A stretch of 64,000 bases of DNA from an uncultured Streptomyces sp. GTDB lineage: Bacteria > Actinomycetota > Actinomycetes > Streptomycetales > Streptomycetaceae. This document shows positions 1 through 8,902 of the stretch, one piece after another; the stretch's first letter is position 1; every line of letters starts with the position of its first letter. The translations under genes and the position numbers were made by a program. Location: positions 1-64,000 of the forward strand of contig NZ_CANLBS010000014.1 of assembly GCF_947488945.1 (NCBI RefSeq), given 5' to 3'. The notes beneath the pieces were generated by a model. It saw only the letters and a program-made list of their open reading frames with translations, made no database searches and was not told the DNA's origin.

Positions 1-84
1 TACATTCCGAACCCGGAAGCTAAGCCTTTCCGCGCCGATGGTACTGCAGGGGGGACCCTGTGGGAGAGTAGGTCGCCGCCGAAC
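1..84 (+). rRNA. rrf: 5S ribosomal RNA, 3' part
   Basis: The first 84 bases match the 3' two thirds of an actinobacterial 5S rRNA, including the conserved stretches ATTCCGAACCCGGAAGCTAAG and GGGAGAGTAGG(T/A)CGCCGCC. The 5' end is outside the window, so a 16S-23S-5S operon must lie to the left on the same strand. The 3' end is placed by comparison with known Streptomyces 5S genes and is uncertain by a few bases. A strong terminator follows immediately. Confidence 0.95.
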
Positions 85-96
85 AATCTTTCAAAG

Positions 97-138
97 GACC
101 CGTGGTCCAGCGTTCACGCTGGGCTGCGGGTCTTTTTT
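97..138 (+). terminator. rRNA operon terminator
   Basis: Outer stem GACCCG (97-102) pairs with CGGGTC (127-132) and inner stem CCAGCG (107-112) with CGCTGG (117-122), followed by a T run to 138. This is a textbook intrinsic terminator, unusual in Streptomyces for its clear T tract, and closes the rRNA operon. Confidence 0.9.
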
Positions 139-211
139 GTTTTCCCTGAAGCGCGTCGGACTGTCGGCTGCGCGAGAATGTCTGTTGTACCCGAAGACAG
201 GAGTCACCCCC

Positions 212-2728
212 ATGTCCACCAACTCTCCCGACGATCGTCCGTCGCGCGACTCGCGCGGCCAGGGCGGCGGCGACCGGGGCGGTTACCGCGGTGGTCGTGA
301 CGACCGGTCCGGTGCCCCTCGTCGTGACAGCAACGACCGCGGCGGTTTCCGACGGGACGACAACCGCGGCGGCTCGTCCGCCGGCGGCTTCCGCCGCGAC
401 GACCGCGCCCCGCGCCGCGACGACAACCGGGGTGGGTCCCCCTCCGGCGGCGGTTTCCGCCGTGACGACAGCCGGGGCGGTCCCTCCGCCGGCGGCTTCC
501 GCGGCGGCCAGCGTGACGACCGCGGCCCCCGCCGGGACGACAACCGGGGTGGGTCCTCCTCCGGTGGCGGCTTCCGCCGCGACGACCGTGCCCCGCGTCG
601 TGAGGACGACCGCGGCGGGTTCCGCCGCGACGACAACCGGGGTGGATCTTCCTCCGGTGGCGGCTTCCGCCGTGACGACCGTGCTCCCCGCCGTGACGAC
701 GACCGTGGCCCGCGCCGTGACGACCGCGGTGGTGCGTCCGGTGCCGGTTTCCGCCGTGACGACAACCGTGGTGGTTCGTCCGGCGGTGGCTTCCGTCGTG
801 ACGACCGTGCTCCGCGTCGTGAGGACGAGCGTGGCGGGTTCCGGGGTCCGCGTGACGACCGCGGTGGCCGTCCTTCCGGCGGCTTCGACCGCCGTGACGA
901 CCGTGCCCCGCGCCGTGACGACGACCGTTCCGGCGGCGGCTTCCGCGGCCGTGACGACCGTGGCGGTTCCTCCGGCGGCGGCTTCCGCCGCGACGACAAC
1001 CGGGGTGGGTCCTCCTCCGGTGGCGGCTTCCGCCGTGACGACCGCAGCGGTTCCGCGGGCGCGGGTTTCCGCCGTGACGACAACCGTGGTGGTTCGTCCG
1101 GCGGCGGTTTCCGTCGTGACGACCGTGCTCCGCGTCGTGAGGACGAGCGTGGCGGGTTCCGGGGTCCGCGTGACGACCGCGGTGGCCGTCCTTCCGGCGG
1201 CTTCGACCGCCGTGACGACCGTGCCCCGCGCCGTGACGACGACCGTTCCGGCGGCGGCTTCCGCGGCCGTGACGACCGTGGCGGTTCCTCCGGCGGCGGC
1301 TTCCGCCGCGACGACCGTGCCGACCGCGCCCCGCGCCGTGACGACGACCGCTCGGGCGGCGGCTTCCGCGGCCGTGACGACCGTGCCCCGCGCCGCGAGG
1401 ACGACCGCGGCGGCTTCCGCCGCGAGGACAGCCGCGGTGGCTCCGCCGGTGGCGGCTTCCGCCGCGACGACCGCGCCGACCGTGCCCCGCGCCGGGACGA
1501 CGACCGCGGCTCCGGTGGCTACCGCCAGGACGACCGCGGCGGTTACCGGGGCCGGAGCGACGACCGTTCCGGTGGCGGTTTCCGCGGCCGTGACGACCGC
1601 TCGGGCGGCGGTCACCGGGGCGGCCGGAGCGACGACCGTTCCGGCGGCGGCTACCGGGGGCGGGACGACCGGGGCGGGTACGCCGGCCGGGACGACCGCG
1701 AGCGCGAGCCGATCAAGCGTCTGCCGATCCCGGACGACGTCACCGGCCAGGAGATCGACAAGGACGTACGGCAGGAGCTGATGAGCCTGCCCAAGACGCT
1801 CGCCGAGGACGTCGCGCGCAACCTGGTCATGGTGGCCCGGCTGCTCGACGAGGACCCGGACAAGGCGTACGCCTACGCGCGCATCGCGCTCCGGCTCGCC
1901 TCCCGCGTCGCCGCCGTGCGCGAGGCCGCCGGCTTCGCCGCGTACGCGACGCAGCAGTACGCCGAGGCGCTCGCGGAGTTCCGTGCCGCGAAGCGCATGA
2001 CCGGGTCCGTGGAGCTGTGGCCGGTCATGGCCGACTGCGAGCGCGGCCTCGGCCGCCCCGAGCGCGCCATGGCGATGGCCGGCGAGCCCGAGGTCCAGAA
2101 GCTCGACAAGGCCGGACAGGTCGAGATGCGTCTCGTCGCCGCCGGCGCACGCCGCGACATGGGGCAGATCGACGCCGCCATCGTCACGCTGCAGAGCTCC
2201 GAGCTGGCGTCCAACGCCGTCCACCCGTGGACCCCGCGCCTGCGGTACGCCTACGCGGACGCGCTGCTGGAGGCAGGCCGCGAGGACGAGGCGCGCGAGT
2301 GGTTCGCCAAGGCGGCCGAGGCCGACAAGGACGGCGCCACCGACGCCTCCGACCGGCTGGCCGAGCTCGACGGCGTCGAGTTCGTCGACGCCCTGGACGA
2401 GGACGAGGACGAGACGGCCCCGGCCGGCTCCGAGGAGCGGACGCCCGCGTCCGTTCCGGTGGACGAGTCCGAACTCGTCGACGTGACGGACGAGATCACC
2501 GACCTCGACCTGGACGACGAGGTCTCCGATCTCGACCTGGACGACGAACGCGACGCGGCCCGCGCCGCCGAGGAGACGTCCGAGGCGACGTCCGCTCCCG
2601 CCGAGGCCGAGGCCGGGGCCGGGAAGGACGCCGGGGAGGACGCCCAGGCCGGTCCGGGCGACCCGACGGACGACGACGCGACGGACGCCGACGCTACCGA
2701 CGGCACGGAGGGTCCCGCCAAGGCGTGA
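212..2728 (+). CDS. TPR protein with long Arg/Gly/Asp-rich repeat region
   Basis: 838 residues in three parts. Residues about 20-495 are a low-complexity array of RRDDRGG, GGFRRDD and APRRDD type repeats, rich in Arg, Gly, Asp and Phe/Tyr, like eukaryotic RGG regions. Residues about 500-720 form an alpha-helical domain with TPR-like helices (for example EALAEFRAAKRM, AREWFAKAAEAD). The last 115 residues are very acidic. ATG 212 was chosen because GACAGGAG stands 8 bases upstream. The array contains a 250-bp internal duplication at 748-997 and 1066-1315. Many Streptomyces carry a TPR protein of this kind; a role in RNA or ribosome binding is inferred only from the RGG-like composition and the position next to rRNA. 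No enzyme motif is seen. Confidence 0.85.
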   Translation: MSTNSPDDRPSRDSRGQGGGDRGGYRGGRDDRSGAPRRDSNDRGGFRRDDNRGGSSAGGFRRDDRAPRRDDNRGGSPSGGGFRRDDSRGGPSAGGFRGGQRDDRGPRRDDNRGGSSSGGGFRRDDRAPRREDDRGGFRRDDNRGGSSSGGGFRRDDRAPRRDDDRGPRRDDRGGASGAGFRRDDNRGGSSGGGFRRDDRAPRREDERGGFRGPRDDRGGRPSGGFDRRDDRAPRRDDDRSGGGFRGRDDRGGSSGGGFRRDDNRGGSSSGGGFRRDDRSGSAGAGFRRDDNRGGSSGGGFRRDDRAPRREDERGGFRGPRDDRGGRPSGGFDRRDDRAPRRDDDRSGGGFRGRDDRGGSSGGGFRRDDRADRAPRRDDDRSGGGFRGRDDRAPRREDDRGGFRREDSRGGSAGGGFRRDDRADRAPRRDDDRGSGGYRQDDRGGYRGRSDDRSGGGFRGRDDRSGGGHRGGRSDDRSGGGYRGRDDRGGYAGRDDREREPIKRLPIPDDVTGQEIDKDVRQELMSLPKTLAEDVARNLVMVARLLDEDPDKAYAYARIALRLASRVAAVREAAGFAAYATQQYAEALAEFRAAKRMTGSVELWPVMADCERGLGRPERAMAMAGEPEVQKLDKAGQVEMRLVAAGARRDMGQIDAAIVTLQSSELASNAVHPWTPRLRYAYADALLEAGREDEAREWFAKAAEADKDGATDASDRLAELDGVEFVDALDEDEDETAPAGSEERTPASVPVDESELVDVTDEITDLDLDDEVSDLDLDDERDAARAAEETSEATSAPAEAEAGAGKDAGEDAQAGPGDPTDDDATDADATDGTEGPAKA
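748..1315 (+). repeat. 250-bp near-identical direct repeat, period 318 bp
   Basis: Bases 748-997 recur at 1066-1315 with two mismatches by eye. The period of 318 bp is a multiple of three, so the reading frame is kept. It lies within the RGG-like array, which also contains many shorter repeats of GACGACCGTG and GGCGGCTTCCGC. Confidence 0.9.
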
Positions 2729-2738
2729 CCCGTGAGTG

Positions 2739-2772
2739 AAAGGGCGGCACCCCTCGGGGTGCCGCCCTTTTC
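2739..2772. terminator. Bidirectional terminator
   Basis: AAAGGGCGGCACCC (2739-2752) pairs with GGGTGCCGCCCTTT (2757-2770) around the tetraloop CTCG. T or A runs on both sides let it work for the TPR gene and for the convergent DUF1015 gene. Confidence 0.9.
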
Positions 2773-2797
2773 GCGTCCGGGGCCCTCGTCCCGCGGG

Positions 2798-4075
2798 TCA
2801 GCCCAGGGTGAGACTGCGCAGCACCAGCCCCGAGGCGGGCTTCGGGCCGAAGGATGTCGACTTGCGGGGCATCATGACCCCCTGCCCGGCCAGCTCCCGC
2901 ACCACGTCCTCGCGGACCGGGTGCATCAGCACCGCCGTGGCACCGGTGCGTTCGGCGTGCTCCACCGCCGCCCCGGCGTCATGGAGGTACGCGACGTCCT
3001 CGGGGGCGTCCGGGACGCCCCACACCCGGTCGAGCAGGGTGGAGTGGAGCACCGTCGCGTCCAGGGCGCGCCAGGCGGCGGGCCGGCCGGCCGGCACGGT
3101 CCGGTCGAGCAGCCCGGCGTCGGGCCGGTCGACGAGCCGGAAGGCGCCGTCGCCCGCGAGCAGGAAGGCGTTGCCCGCCCCGGCCGCCTCCGCCAAGGCC
3201 TCCAGCGCCCGGGGGAGCGGCCCCGGCACGTCGCGTACGCGGAAGAGGCCGTCGAGCGCGGCGACGGCGCCGGCGACCGGCAGCCGGCGCAACAGGCGGT
3301 GGATGGCGCGGACCCGCAGGGAGTAGCGCGCGGTGTCCACCAGCAGGACCAGGCCGAAGTCCCAGGGGCCGGGGGTGCCGTGCTCCTGCTGGAGACGCAG
3401 ATAGGTGGCCCAGCGGTGGTGGCCGTCGGCGATCAGGGCCTGGCGGCCCGCCAGGTCGGCCTGCGCCTCCGCCTGCTCGGCGGTGTCCGTGATCGCCCAC
3501 AGCCGGTGGCTGAAGCCGTCCTCCGTGGTGGTGGAGAGCAACGGCGGGCGGGCGGTGACGCGTTCGAGGACGGCCGTGGCGCCGGAGCGGGCGCCGTCGC
3601 CCCGGTACGTCAGCAGCAGCGGTTCCAGGTGCGCGGCCGTCGCCCTCATCAGTTCGGCCCGGTCGGCCACCACGTGGTCCATCACGTCCTCGTGCGGCAG
3701 GACGGTCCCCGCCGAGGGCGGCGAGAGCTCCAGCGCGCCGATCAGGCCGCGCTGGAGGATGTCCGCGTCCCGCTGCTCGTAGACGTACAGGGCCGGTTCC
3801 GGGTCGGCGGCGAGTACGCCCTCGGCCAGCCACTCCCGCAGCGTCCGGGCCGCCTTCGCGTTGCGGGCGGCGGGGCTCCCGGCGCGCGGCAGGATCAGCC
3901 GCACGATGTTGTGCGGGTCCGCGGATTCGAGGTGGTCGAGCCCGTCCGGCCGCACCACGACGTCGTACGGCGGGGAGGTCACCGCCGAGAGACTGCCCAC
4001 ACGCTCGGGGACGTACCGCAGGCCGCGGAACGGGAACAGCCGCAAGCCCTGCCGTTCGTGACCTGATGGGTTCAT
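2798..4075 (-). CDS. DUF1015 family protein
   Basis: 425 residues, the usual length of DUF1015 proteins. Recognisable family features are the N-terminal LFPFRGLRYVPERVG, the SPPYDVV segment, ADPHNIVRLILPR, and the central IADGHHRWATYLRLQQ. The function of the family is not firmly known; I recall it being placed near the ParB-like nucleotide-binding fold, so a nucleotide- or metabolite-binding role is possible but unproven here. It starts 75 bases from the divergent HAD phosphatase, with which it may share regulation, and converges on the TPR gene through a strong terminator. Confidence 0.85.
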   Translation of the reverse strand: MNPSGHERQGLRLFPFRGLRYVPERVGSLSAVTSPPYDVVVRPDGLDHLESADPHNIVRLILPRAGSPAARNAKAARTLREWLAEGVLAADPEPALYVYEQRDADILQRGLIGALELSPPSAGTVLPHEDVMDHVVADRAELMRATAAHLEPLLLTYRGDGARSGATAVLERVTARPPLLSTTTEDGFSHRLWAITDTAEQAEAQADLAGRQALIADGHHRWATYLRLQQEHGTPGPWDFGLVLLVDTARYSLRVRAIHRLLRRLPVAGAVAALDGLFRVRDVPGPLPRALEALAEAAGAGNAFLLAGDGAFRLVDRPDAGLLDRTVPAGRPAAWRALDATVLHSTLLDRVWGVPDAPEDVAYLHDAGAAVEHAERTGATAVLMHPVREDVVRELAGQGVMMPRKSTSFGPKPASGLVLRSLTLG

Positions 4076-4150
4076 TTCTGCATCGTATGTGCGGCCGTGC
4101 GATGCGCGATGATCGGGGGGAGACGAGAGAGAACAGGGAGCGAGACACAT

Positions 4151-5185
4151 ATGAGTCAGCAGGACAGGTCCCGGCCGCTGAGCAGCGCCGAGCCCCTCAG
4201 CACCGCCTACGACACGGCTCTGCTCGACCTCGACGGTGTGGTGTACACGGGCGGGGTCGCGGTCGCCCACGCGGTGGAGTCGCTGGCCACGGCCCGCGGG
4301 GGCGGGATGCACCTGGCCTACGTCACCAACAACGCGTTCCGGACCCCCGACACGGTCGCCGCCCACCTGTCGGAGCTGGGCATCCCCGCCGACGCGCAGG
4401 ACGTCATCACCTCGGCGCAGGCGGTGGCCCGCCTGATGTCCGACCAGTTGCCGGCGGGCGCCAACGTGCTGATGGTGGGCGGCGAGGGGCTCCGGGTGGC
4501 GCTGGAGGAGCGCGGGCTGGTGCCGGTGGAGTCGGCGGACGACGACCCGGCCGCCGTCGTCCAGGGGTACGGCGGCCCCGGCCTGGTGTGGAGCCGGTTC
4601 GCCGAGGCGTCGTACGCGGTCCGGCGCGGGGTGCCGTGGTTCGCGTCCAACACCGACCTGACCATTCCGGGCGACCGGGGCATCGGCCCCGGCAACGGCG
4701 CCGCCGTGGAGGTCGTACGGATCGGCTCCGGCGGCGGCTTCGAGCCGCAGGTGGCCGGCAAGCCGCTGCCCCCGATGCACCGGGAGACCGTGCTGCGCAC
4801 CGGCGCGAAGCGGCCCCTGGTGGTCGGCGACCGGCTGGACACCGACATCGAGGGCGCGTTCAACGGCGGGGTGGACTCGCTGCTCGTGCTCACCGGGGTC
4901 ACCGACGCTCCGCAGCTGGTGGCCGCGGCGCCGCGGCACCGGCCCACGTACGTCGACCGCGACCTGCGCGGACTGCTCACCGGACAGCCCGAGGTCGTCG
5001 TTGAGGACGGTGCGGCCCGCTGCGGCGGATGGACCGCGTCGGTCGTGGGGGAGAGCCTGGCGCTGGACGGCGGGGGCGACCCGCTGGACGGGCTGCGGGC
5101 GCTCTGCGGCGCCGCCTGGACGCAGGCGGGCGACCAGGGCTGCGGGCTGGACGCGGAGAAGGCGGTCGCCCGGCTCGGGCTGTGA
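4151..5185 (+). CDS. HAD-IIA family sugar-phosphate phosphatase (NagD-like)
   Basis: 344 residues. HAD motif I is DLDGVVYTGG (from about residue 24), motif II includes YVTNNA, the Lys motif is AGKPLPPM, and motif IV is VVGDRLDTDIEGA (about residue 223). These belong to HAD subclass IIA, which covers NagD, phosphoglycolate and 4-nitrophenyl phosphatases, soluble enzymes that dephosphorylate small metabolites. The true substrate cannot be read from sequence. ATG 4151 was chosen over the upstream in-frame ATG because AGGGAG lies about 10 bases before it. Divergent from the DUF1015 gene. Confidence 0.9.
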   Translation: MSQQDRSRPLSSAEPLSTAYDTALLDLDGVVYTGGVAVAHAVESLATARGGGMHLAYVTNNAFRTPDTVAAHLSELGIPADAQDVITSAQAVARLMSDQLPAGANVLMVGGEGLRVALEERGLVPVESADDDPAAVVQGYGGPGLVWSRFAEASYAVRRGVPWFASNTDLTIPGDRGIGPGNGAAVEVVRIGSGGGFEPQVAGKPLPPMHRETVLRTGAKRPLVVGDRLDTDIEGAFNGGVDSLLVLTGVTDAPQLVAAAPRHRPTYVDRDLRGLLTGQPEVVVEDGAARCGGWTASVVGESLALDGGGDPLDGLRALCGAAWTQAGDQGCGLDAEKAVARLGL

Positions 5186-5264
5186 GACGGCCGGTGCGGC
5201 CCGGTCCGCAGGGGTGGGGCCGCGGGGGTGGGGCCGCACCCGGGGCCCCGGCCGCGAGGGGAGG

Positions 5265-5283
5265 ATAGGTTAGCCTTACCCGA
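5265..5283. promoter_or_regulatory. Candidate iron box (DmdR1/IdeR-type operator)
   Basis: The sequence ATAGGTTAGCCTTACCCGA matches the DtxR-family consensus TTAGGTTAGGCTAACCTAA at about 14 of 19 positions and keeps the symmetric core TAGGTTAGxCTxACC. It lies about 90 bases upstream of a siderophore-type ABC ATPase, the kind of gene controlled by DmdR1 in Streptomyces. Confidence 0.75.
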
Positions 5284-5371
5284 CGTCGGCGTGCTCGCGG
5301 GCCGTGCCCCGTACGGGTGGCGTCCGGGGTGACGGACCGGCCCGTTCCGTCCTCACTCCGGGAGCACGACC

Positions 5372-6181
5372 ATGCAGCGCCTGACAGCCGAATCGGTGAC
5401 CCTCGGCTACGACCGGCGGACCATCGCCGAGGGGCTCTCGGTCGAGATACCCGACCACTCCTTCACCGTGATCGTCGGGCCCAACGCCTGTGGGAAGTCC
5501 ACCCTGTTGCGGGCGCTGGCCCGGCTGCTGAAGCCGAGCGCGGGCCGGGTGCTGCTGGACGGGCAGACCATCCACCGGCTGCCCGCCAAGCAGGTCGCCA
5601 AGACGCTCGGGCTGCTGCCCCAGTCGTCGATCGCGCCCGACGGGATCACCGTCCACGACCTGGTCCGGCGGGGCCGCCACCCCCACCAGGGGCTGCTGCG
5701 CCAGTGGTCGCCCGAGGACCAGGACATCGTGGGCGGGGCGATGGCGGCCACCGGTGTCGCCGCGCTCGCCGACCGGTACGTCGACGAGCTGTCCGGCGGC
5801 CAGCGCCAGCGGGTCTGGATCGCCATGGCGCTCGCCCAGCAGACGCCCCTGCTCCTGCTCGACGAGCCGACGACCTACCTCGACATCCAGCACCAGCTCG
5901 ACGTCCTGGACCTCTGCGCGGACCTGCACGAGCAGCAGGACCGCACCCTCGTCGCCGTCCTGCACGACCTGAACCACGCGGCGCGGTACGCCACCCACCT
6001 CATCGCCATGCGCGACGGCGCGGTCCTCGCCGAGGGGCCGCCCTCCGAGATCGTCACCGCCGAACTGGTCGAGCAGGTCTTCGGCCTGCGCTGCCAGGTC
6101 ATCGACGACCCCGAGACCGGAACCCCGCTGGTGGTCCCCGCCGCCCGCCGCCACCGGAACGGCGCGAAGACGGCGGCCTGA
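5372..6181 (+). CDS. Iron-siderophore ABC transporter ATPase (FecE/FepC-like), orphan
   Basis: 269 residues with a complete ABC ATPase: Walker A GPNACGKST (residues 37-45), signature LSGGQRQR (about 140), Walker B LLLLDEPT and the switch His in AVLHDLNHA. The fold type (TLGYD at the N terminus, RRGRHPHQG after the Q-loop) is that of FecE/FhuC/FepC subunits, which power import of ferric siderophores at the membrane. No permease or binding protein adjoins it, so it may be a shared ATPase for several uptake systems, as YusV is in Bacillus. An iron box lies upstream. GGGAG precedes ATG 5372 at suitable spacing. Confidence 0.92.
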   Translation: MQRLTAESVTLGYDRRTIAEGLSVEIPDHSFTVIVGPNACGKSTLLRALARLLKPSAGRVLLDGQTIHRLPAKQVAKTLGLLPQSSIAPDGITVHDLVRRGRHPHQGLLRQWSPEDQDIVGGAMAATGVAALADRYVDELSGGQRQRVWIAMALAQQTPLLLLDEPTTYLDIQHQLDVLDLCADLHEQQDRTLVAVLHDLNHAARYATHLIAMRDGAVLAEGPPSEIVTAELVEQVFGLRCQVIDDPETGTPLVVPAARRHRNGAKTAA

Positions 6182-6238
6182 TCCCGGCGACGGGCGCGCG
6201 CGAGGGGGCGGGACCCGGTCCGGACCACCGGCCCGCAC

Positions 6239-6258
6239 GCCGGGCCGCGCGGCCCGGC
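6239..6258. terminator. GC-rich hairpin between convergent genes
   Basis: GCCGGGCC (6239-6246) pairs with GGCCCGGC (6251-6258) around GCGC. No T tract, as is common for Streptomyces terminators. It separates the ABC ATPase gene from the convergent SCP2 gene. Confidence 0.5.
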
Positions 6259-6284
6259 CCCGGTCGCGCGACGCACCGCGCGGC

Positions 6285-6632
6285 TTACAGAAGCGAGCGC
6301 AGTCTCAGCAGGTCGCGGAAGCCGGCCTCCAGCCGGACCCGGCCCGACCCCCACGCCTTCGCGAAGTTCAGGTTTCCGTCCACCAGCGCCACCAGGTCGT
6401 CGCCGGTCATCGCCAGCCGGATCTCCGCCTTCTCCCGCGGCGGCCCCTCGACCGTGTCGAGCACCCGGATACGGCCGTCGGCCAGCCGGCCCGTGAAGGT
6501 CACGTCCAGGTCCTTGATGTGGCAGCTCAGCGAGCGGTCCAGCGCGGCGGCGCCGCGCACCTCGCCGTCCGCACCCGCGAGCTGATCGGAAAGTCTGTCG
6601 AGCGCGCTGCGGCACTCCGCCATGGTCGCCAT
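6285..6632 (-). CDS. SCP2 sterol-binding-like domain protein
   Basis: 115 residues, a single small domain. The pattern CHIKDLDVTFTGRLADGRI, followed by AEIRLAMTGDDLVALVDGNLNFAKAW and a short C-terminal helix, is that of bacterial stand-alone SCP2-like proteins, which bind hydrophobic ligands in a beta-sheet tunnel. The ligand is unknown. ATG 6632 gives the longest plausible form; ATG 6623 three codons later is an alternative. The gene is divergent from the next one with only 42 bases between the two starts, so their promoters must overlap. Confidence 0.75.
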   Translation of the reverse strand: MATMAECRSALDRLSDQLAGADGEVRGAAALDRSLSCHIKDLDVTFTGRLADGRIRVLDTVEGPPREKAEIRLAMTGDDLVALVDGNLNFAKAWGSGRVRLEAGFRDLLRLRSLL

Positions 6633-6674
6633 CGCCCACGACCGTACCGCAGGCCGCCGGGGTAGCGTTCCGGC

Positions 6675-7043
6675 ATGAGCGACTGGATGCCCGGACCCGG
6701 GACGGCCCCCGACCCCGCGCCCCACGACGGCCCCGCCGACGCCCCTCCGGGACGCCCCCGCGGCGAGGAACCGCCGCCCGGCGACCCGCTCCCGGACGGT
6801 ACGACGCCCGCGGAGCCCCGGCCCTCCGCGGAGCCCGCCGGGCCCGCGCCGCTCGGCGTCGTACGCACCCCGACCGGCGACCCCGCCGTGGACGCCTCGC
6901 TGGAGCGGCTGGCCGACGCCGACCACCTCCCGGCGGACGGACACGTCGAGGTGTACGAGGATGTACACCGTGGGCTGCGCGACGCGCTGACCGCGCTGGA
7001 CGCCCGGCCCGCACCCGCACCCCCGTACGACCACAGGAGCTGA
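6675..7043 (+). CDS. Hypothetical Pro-rich protein upstream of tlyA
   Basis: 122 residues. The first 65 are rich in Pro, Gly and acidic residues and probably disordered. The C-terminal half contains a conserved-looking helix, DPAVDASLERLADADHL, followed by HVEVYEDVHRGLRDALTAL. Small proteins with this C-terminal motif are common directly before tlyA in actinobacteria, so the gene is likely real. Function unknown. No good Shine-Dalgarno site is seen and a TAGCGT -10-like hexamer lies just upstream (6662-6667), so the mRNA may be nearly leaderless. Its stop is 7 bases before the tlyA GTG, which makes the two an operon. Confidence 0.75.
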   Translation: MSDWMPGPGTAPDPAPHDGPADAPPGRPRGEEPPPGDPLPDGTTPAEPRPSAEPAGPAPLGVVRTPTGDPAVDASLERLADADHLPADGHVEVYEDVHRGLRDALTALDARPAPAPPYDHRS

Positions 7044-7050
7044 ACCGAAC

Positions 7051-7862
<812 letters not shown>

Positions 7863-7866
<4 letters not shown>

Positions 7867-8768
7867 CGACGAACGCGGAACGAACAGTCTTCCTGCTGGC
7901 CCACACGGGCCGGCCCGCCGCGATCCGCAGCGCGGAACTCGTGGTGCAGGGCCTGCTGCGCAATGGCCTCGGCGTCCGGGTGCTGGCGGCCGAGGCACAG
8001 GACCTGCCGCTGCCCTCCTCGGTGCGCACGGTCCCCGAGGCCACCCCGGACGCGGTGGACGGCTGCGAGCTGCTGATCGTGCTCGGGGGCGACGGCACGC
8101 TGCTGCGCGGCGCCGAGATCTCGCGCGCCTCCGGGGTGCCGATGCTCGGCGTCAACCTCGGCCGGGTCGGCTTCCTCGCGGAGGCGGAGCGGGACGACCT
8201 CGACCAGGTGGTGGAGCGGGTCGTCACCCGCGCCTACCAGGTCGAGGAACGCATGACGATCGACGTCCTGGTGCACAGCAACGGCGAGGTCGTGCACACC
8301 GACTGGGCGCTCAACGAGGCGGCCGTCCAGAAGGTGTCGCCCGAGCGGATGCTGGAGGTGGTGCTGGAGATCGACGGCCGACCGGTCACCGGCTTCGGCT
8401 GCGACGGCATCGTCTGCGCCACCCCGACCGGTTCGACCGCGTACGCGTTCTCGGCCGGCGGGCCCGTCGTCTGGCCGGAGGTCGAGGCGCTGCTGATGGT
8501 GCCGATCAGCGCGCACGCGCTGTTCGCGAAGCCGCTGGTGACCTCGCCCACTTCGGTCCTGGCGGTCGAGGTGCAGCAGCACACCCCGCACGGGGTGCTC
8601 TGGTGCGACGGACGCAGGACCGTGGAGCTGCCCGCCGGGGCCCGCGTCGAGGTGCGGCGCGGGGCGGTGCCGGTGCGGCTCGCCCGGCTCCACCAGGCGT
8701 CGTTCACCGACCGGCTGGTGGCGAAGTTCGCGCTGCCGGTCTCCGGGTGGCGGGGTGCCCCGCACTGA
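7863..8768 (+). CDS. nadK: NAD kinase
   Basis: 301 residues. The family motifs are present: GGDGTLLRGAE (about residues 75-85), NLGRVGFLAE and TPTGSTAYAFSAGGP. The enzyme phosphorylates NAD to NADP in the cytosol using ATP or polyphosphate. The start is TTG 7863, overlapping the tlyA stop (TTGA). The order tlyA-nadK-recN is conserved in actinobacteria, including Mycobacterium, which supports the assignment. Two GC-rich hairpins follow. Confidence 0.96.
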
Positions 8769-8794
8769 CCGGGGCGCGCCCGCGCGACACCGCC

Positions 8795-8890
8795 GCGGAG
8801 GCCGCCGCCACGGCCTCCGCGAGCCCCGGAAAGCGGCCCGAGGGTCCCCGGGGGAGTGAACCGCGGGCCGGGGTCCGTCGCACGGACCCC
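8795..8890 (+). terminator. Tandem hairpins after nadK
   Basis: The first hairpin pairs GCGGAGGCCG (8795-8804) with CGGCCTCCGC (8811-8820). The second pairs GGGGTCCGT (8870-8878) with ACGGACCCC (8882-8890). Neither has a T tract. They may terminate or attenuate tlyA-nadK transcription before recN; the second ends only 12 bases before the upstream-most recN start codon. Confidence 0.55.
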
Positions 8891-8902
8891 CGGAAACCTC
8901 GT

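Noticed and set aside
20..2224. 734-residue open frame antisense to the TPR gene
   Set aside because: It is a shadow of the repeat array: high-GC codon bias leaves antisense frames open. No ribosome-binding site, and the sense protein has a clear domain.
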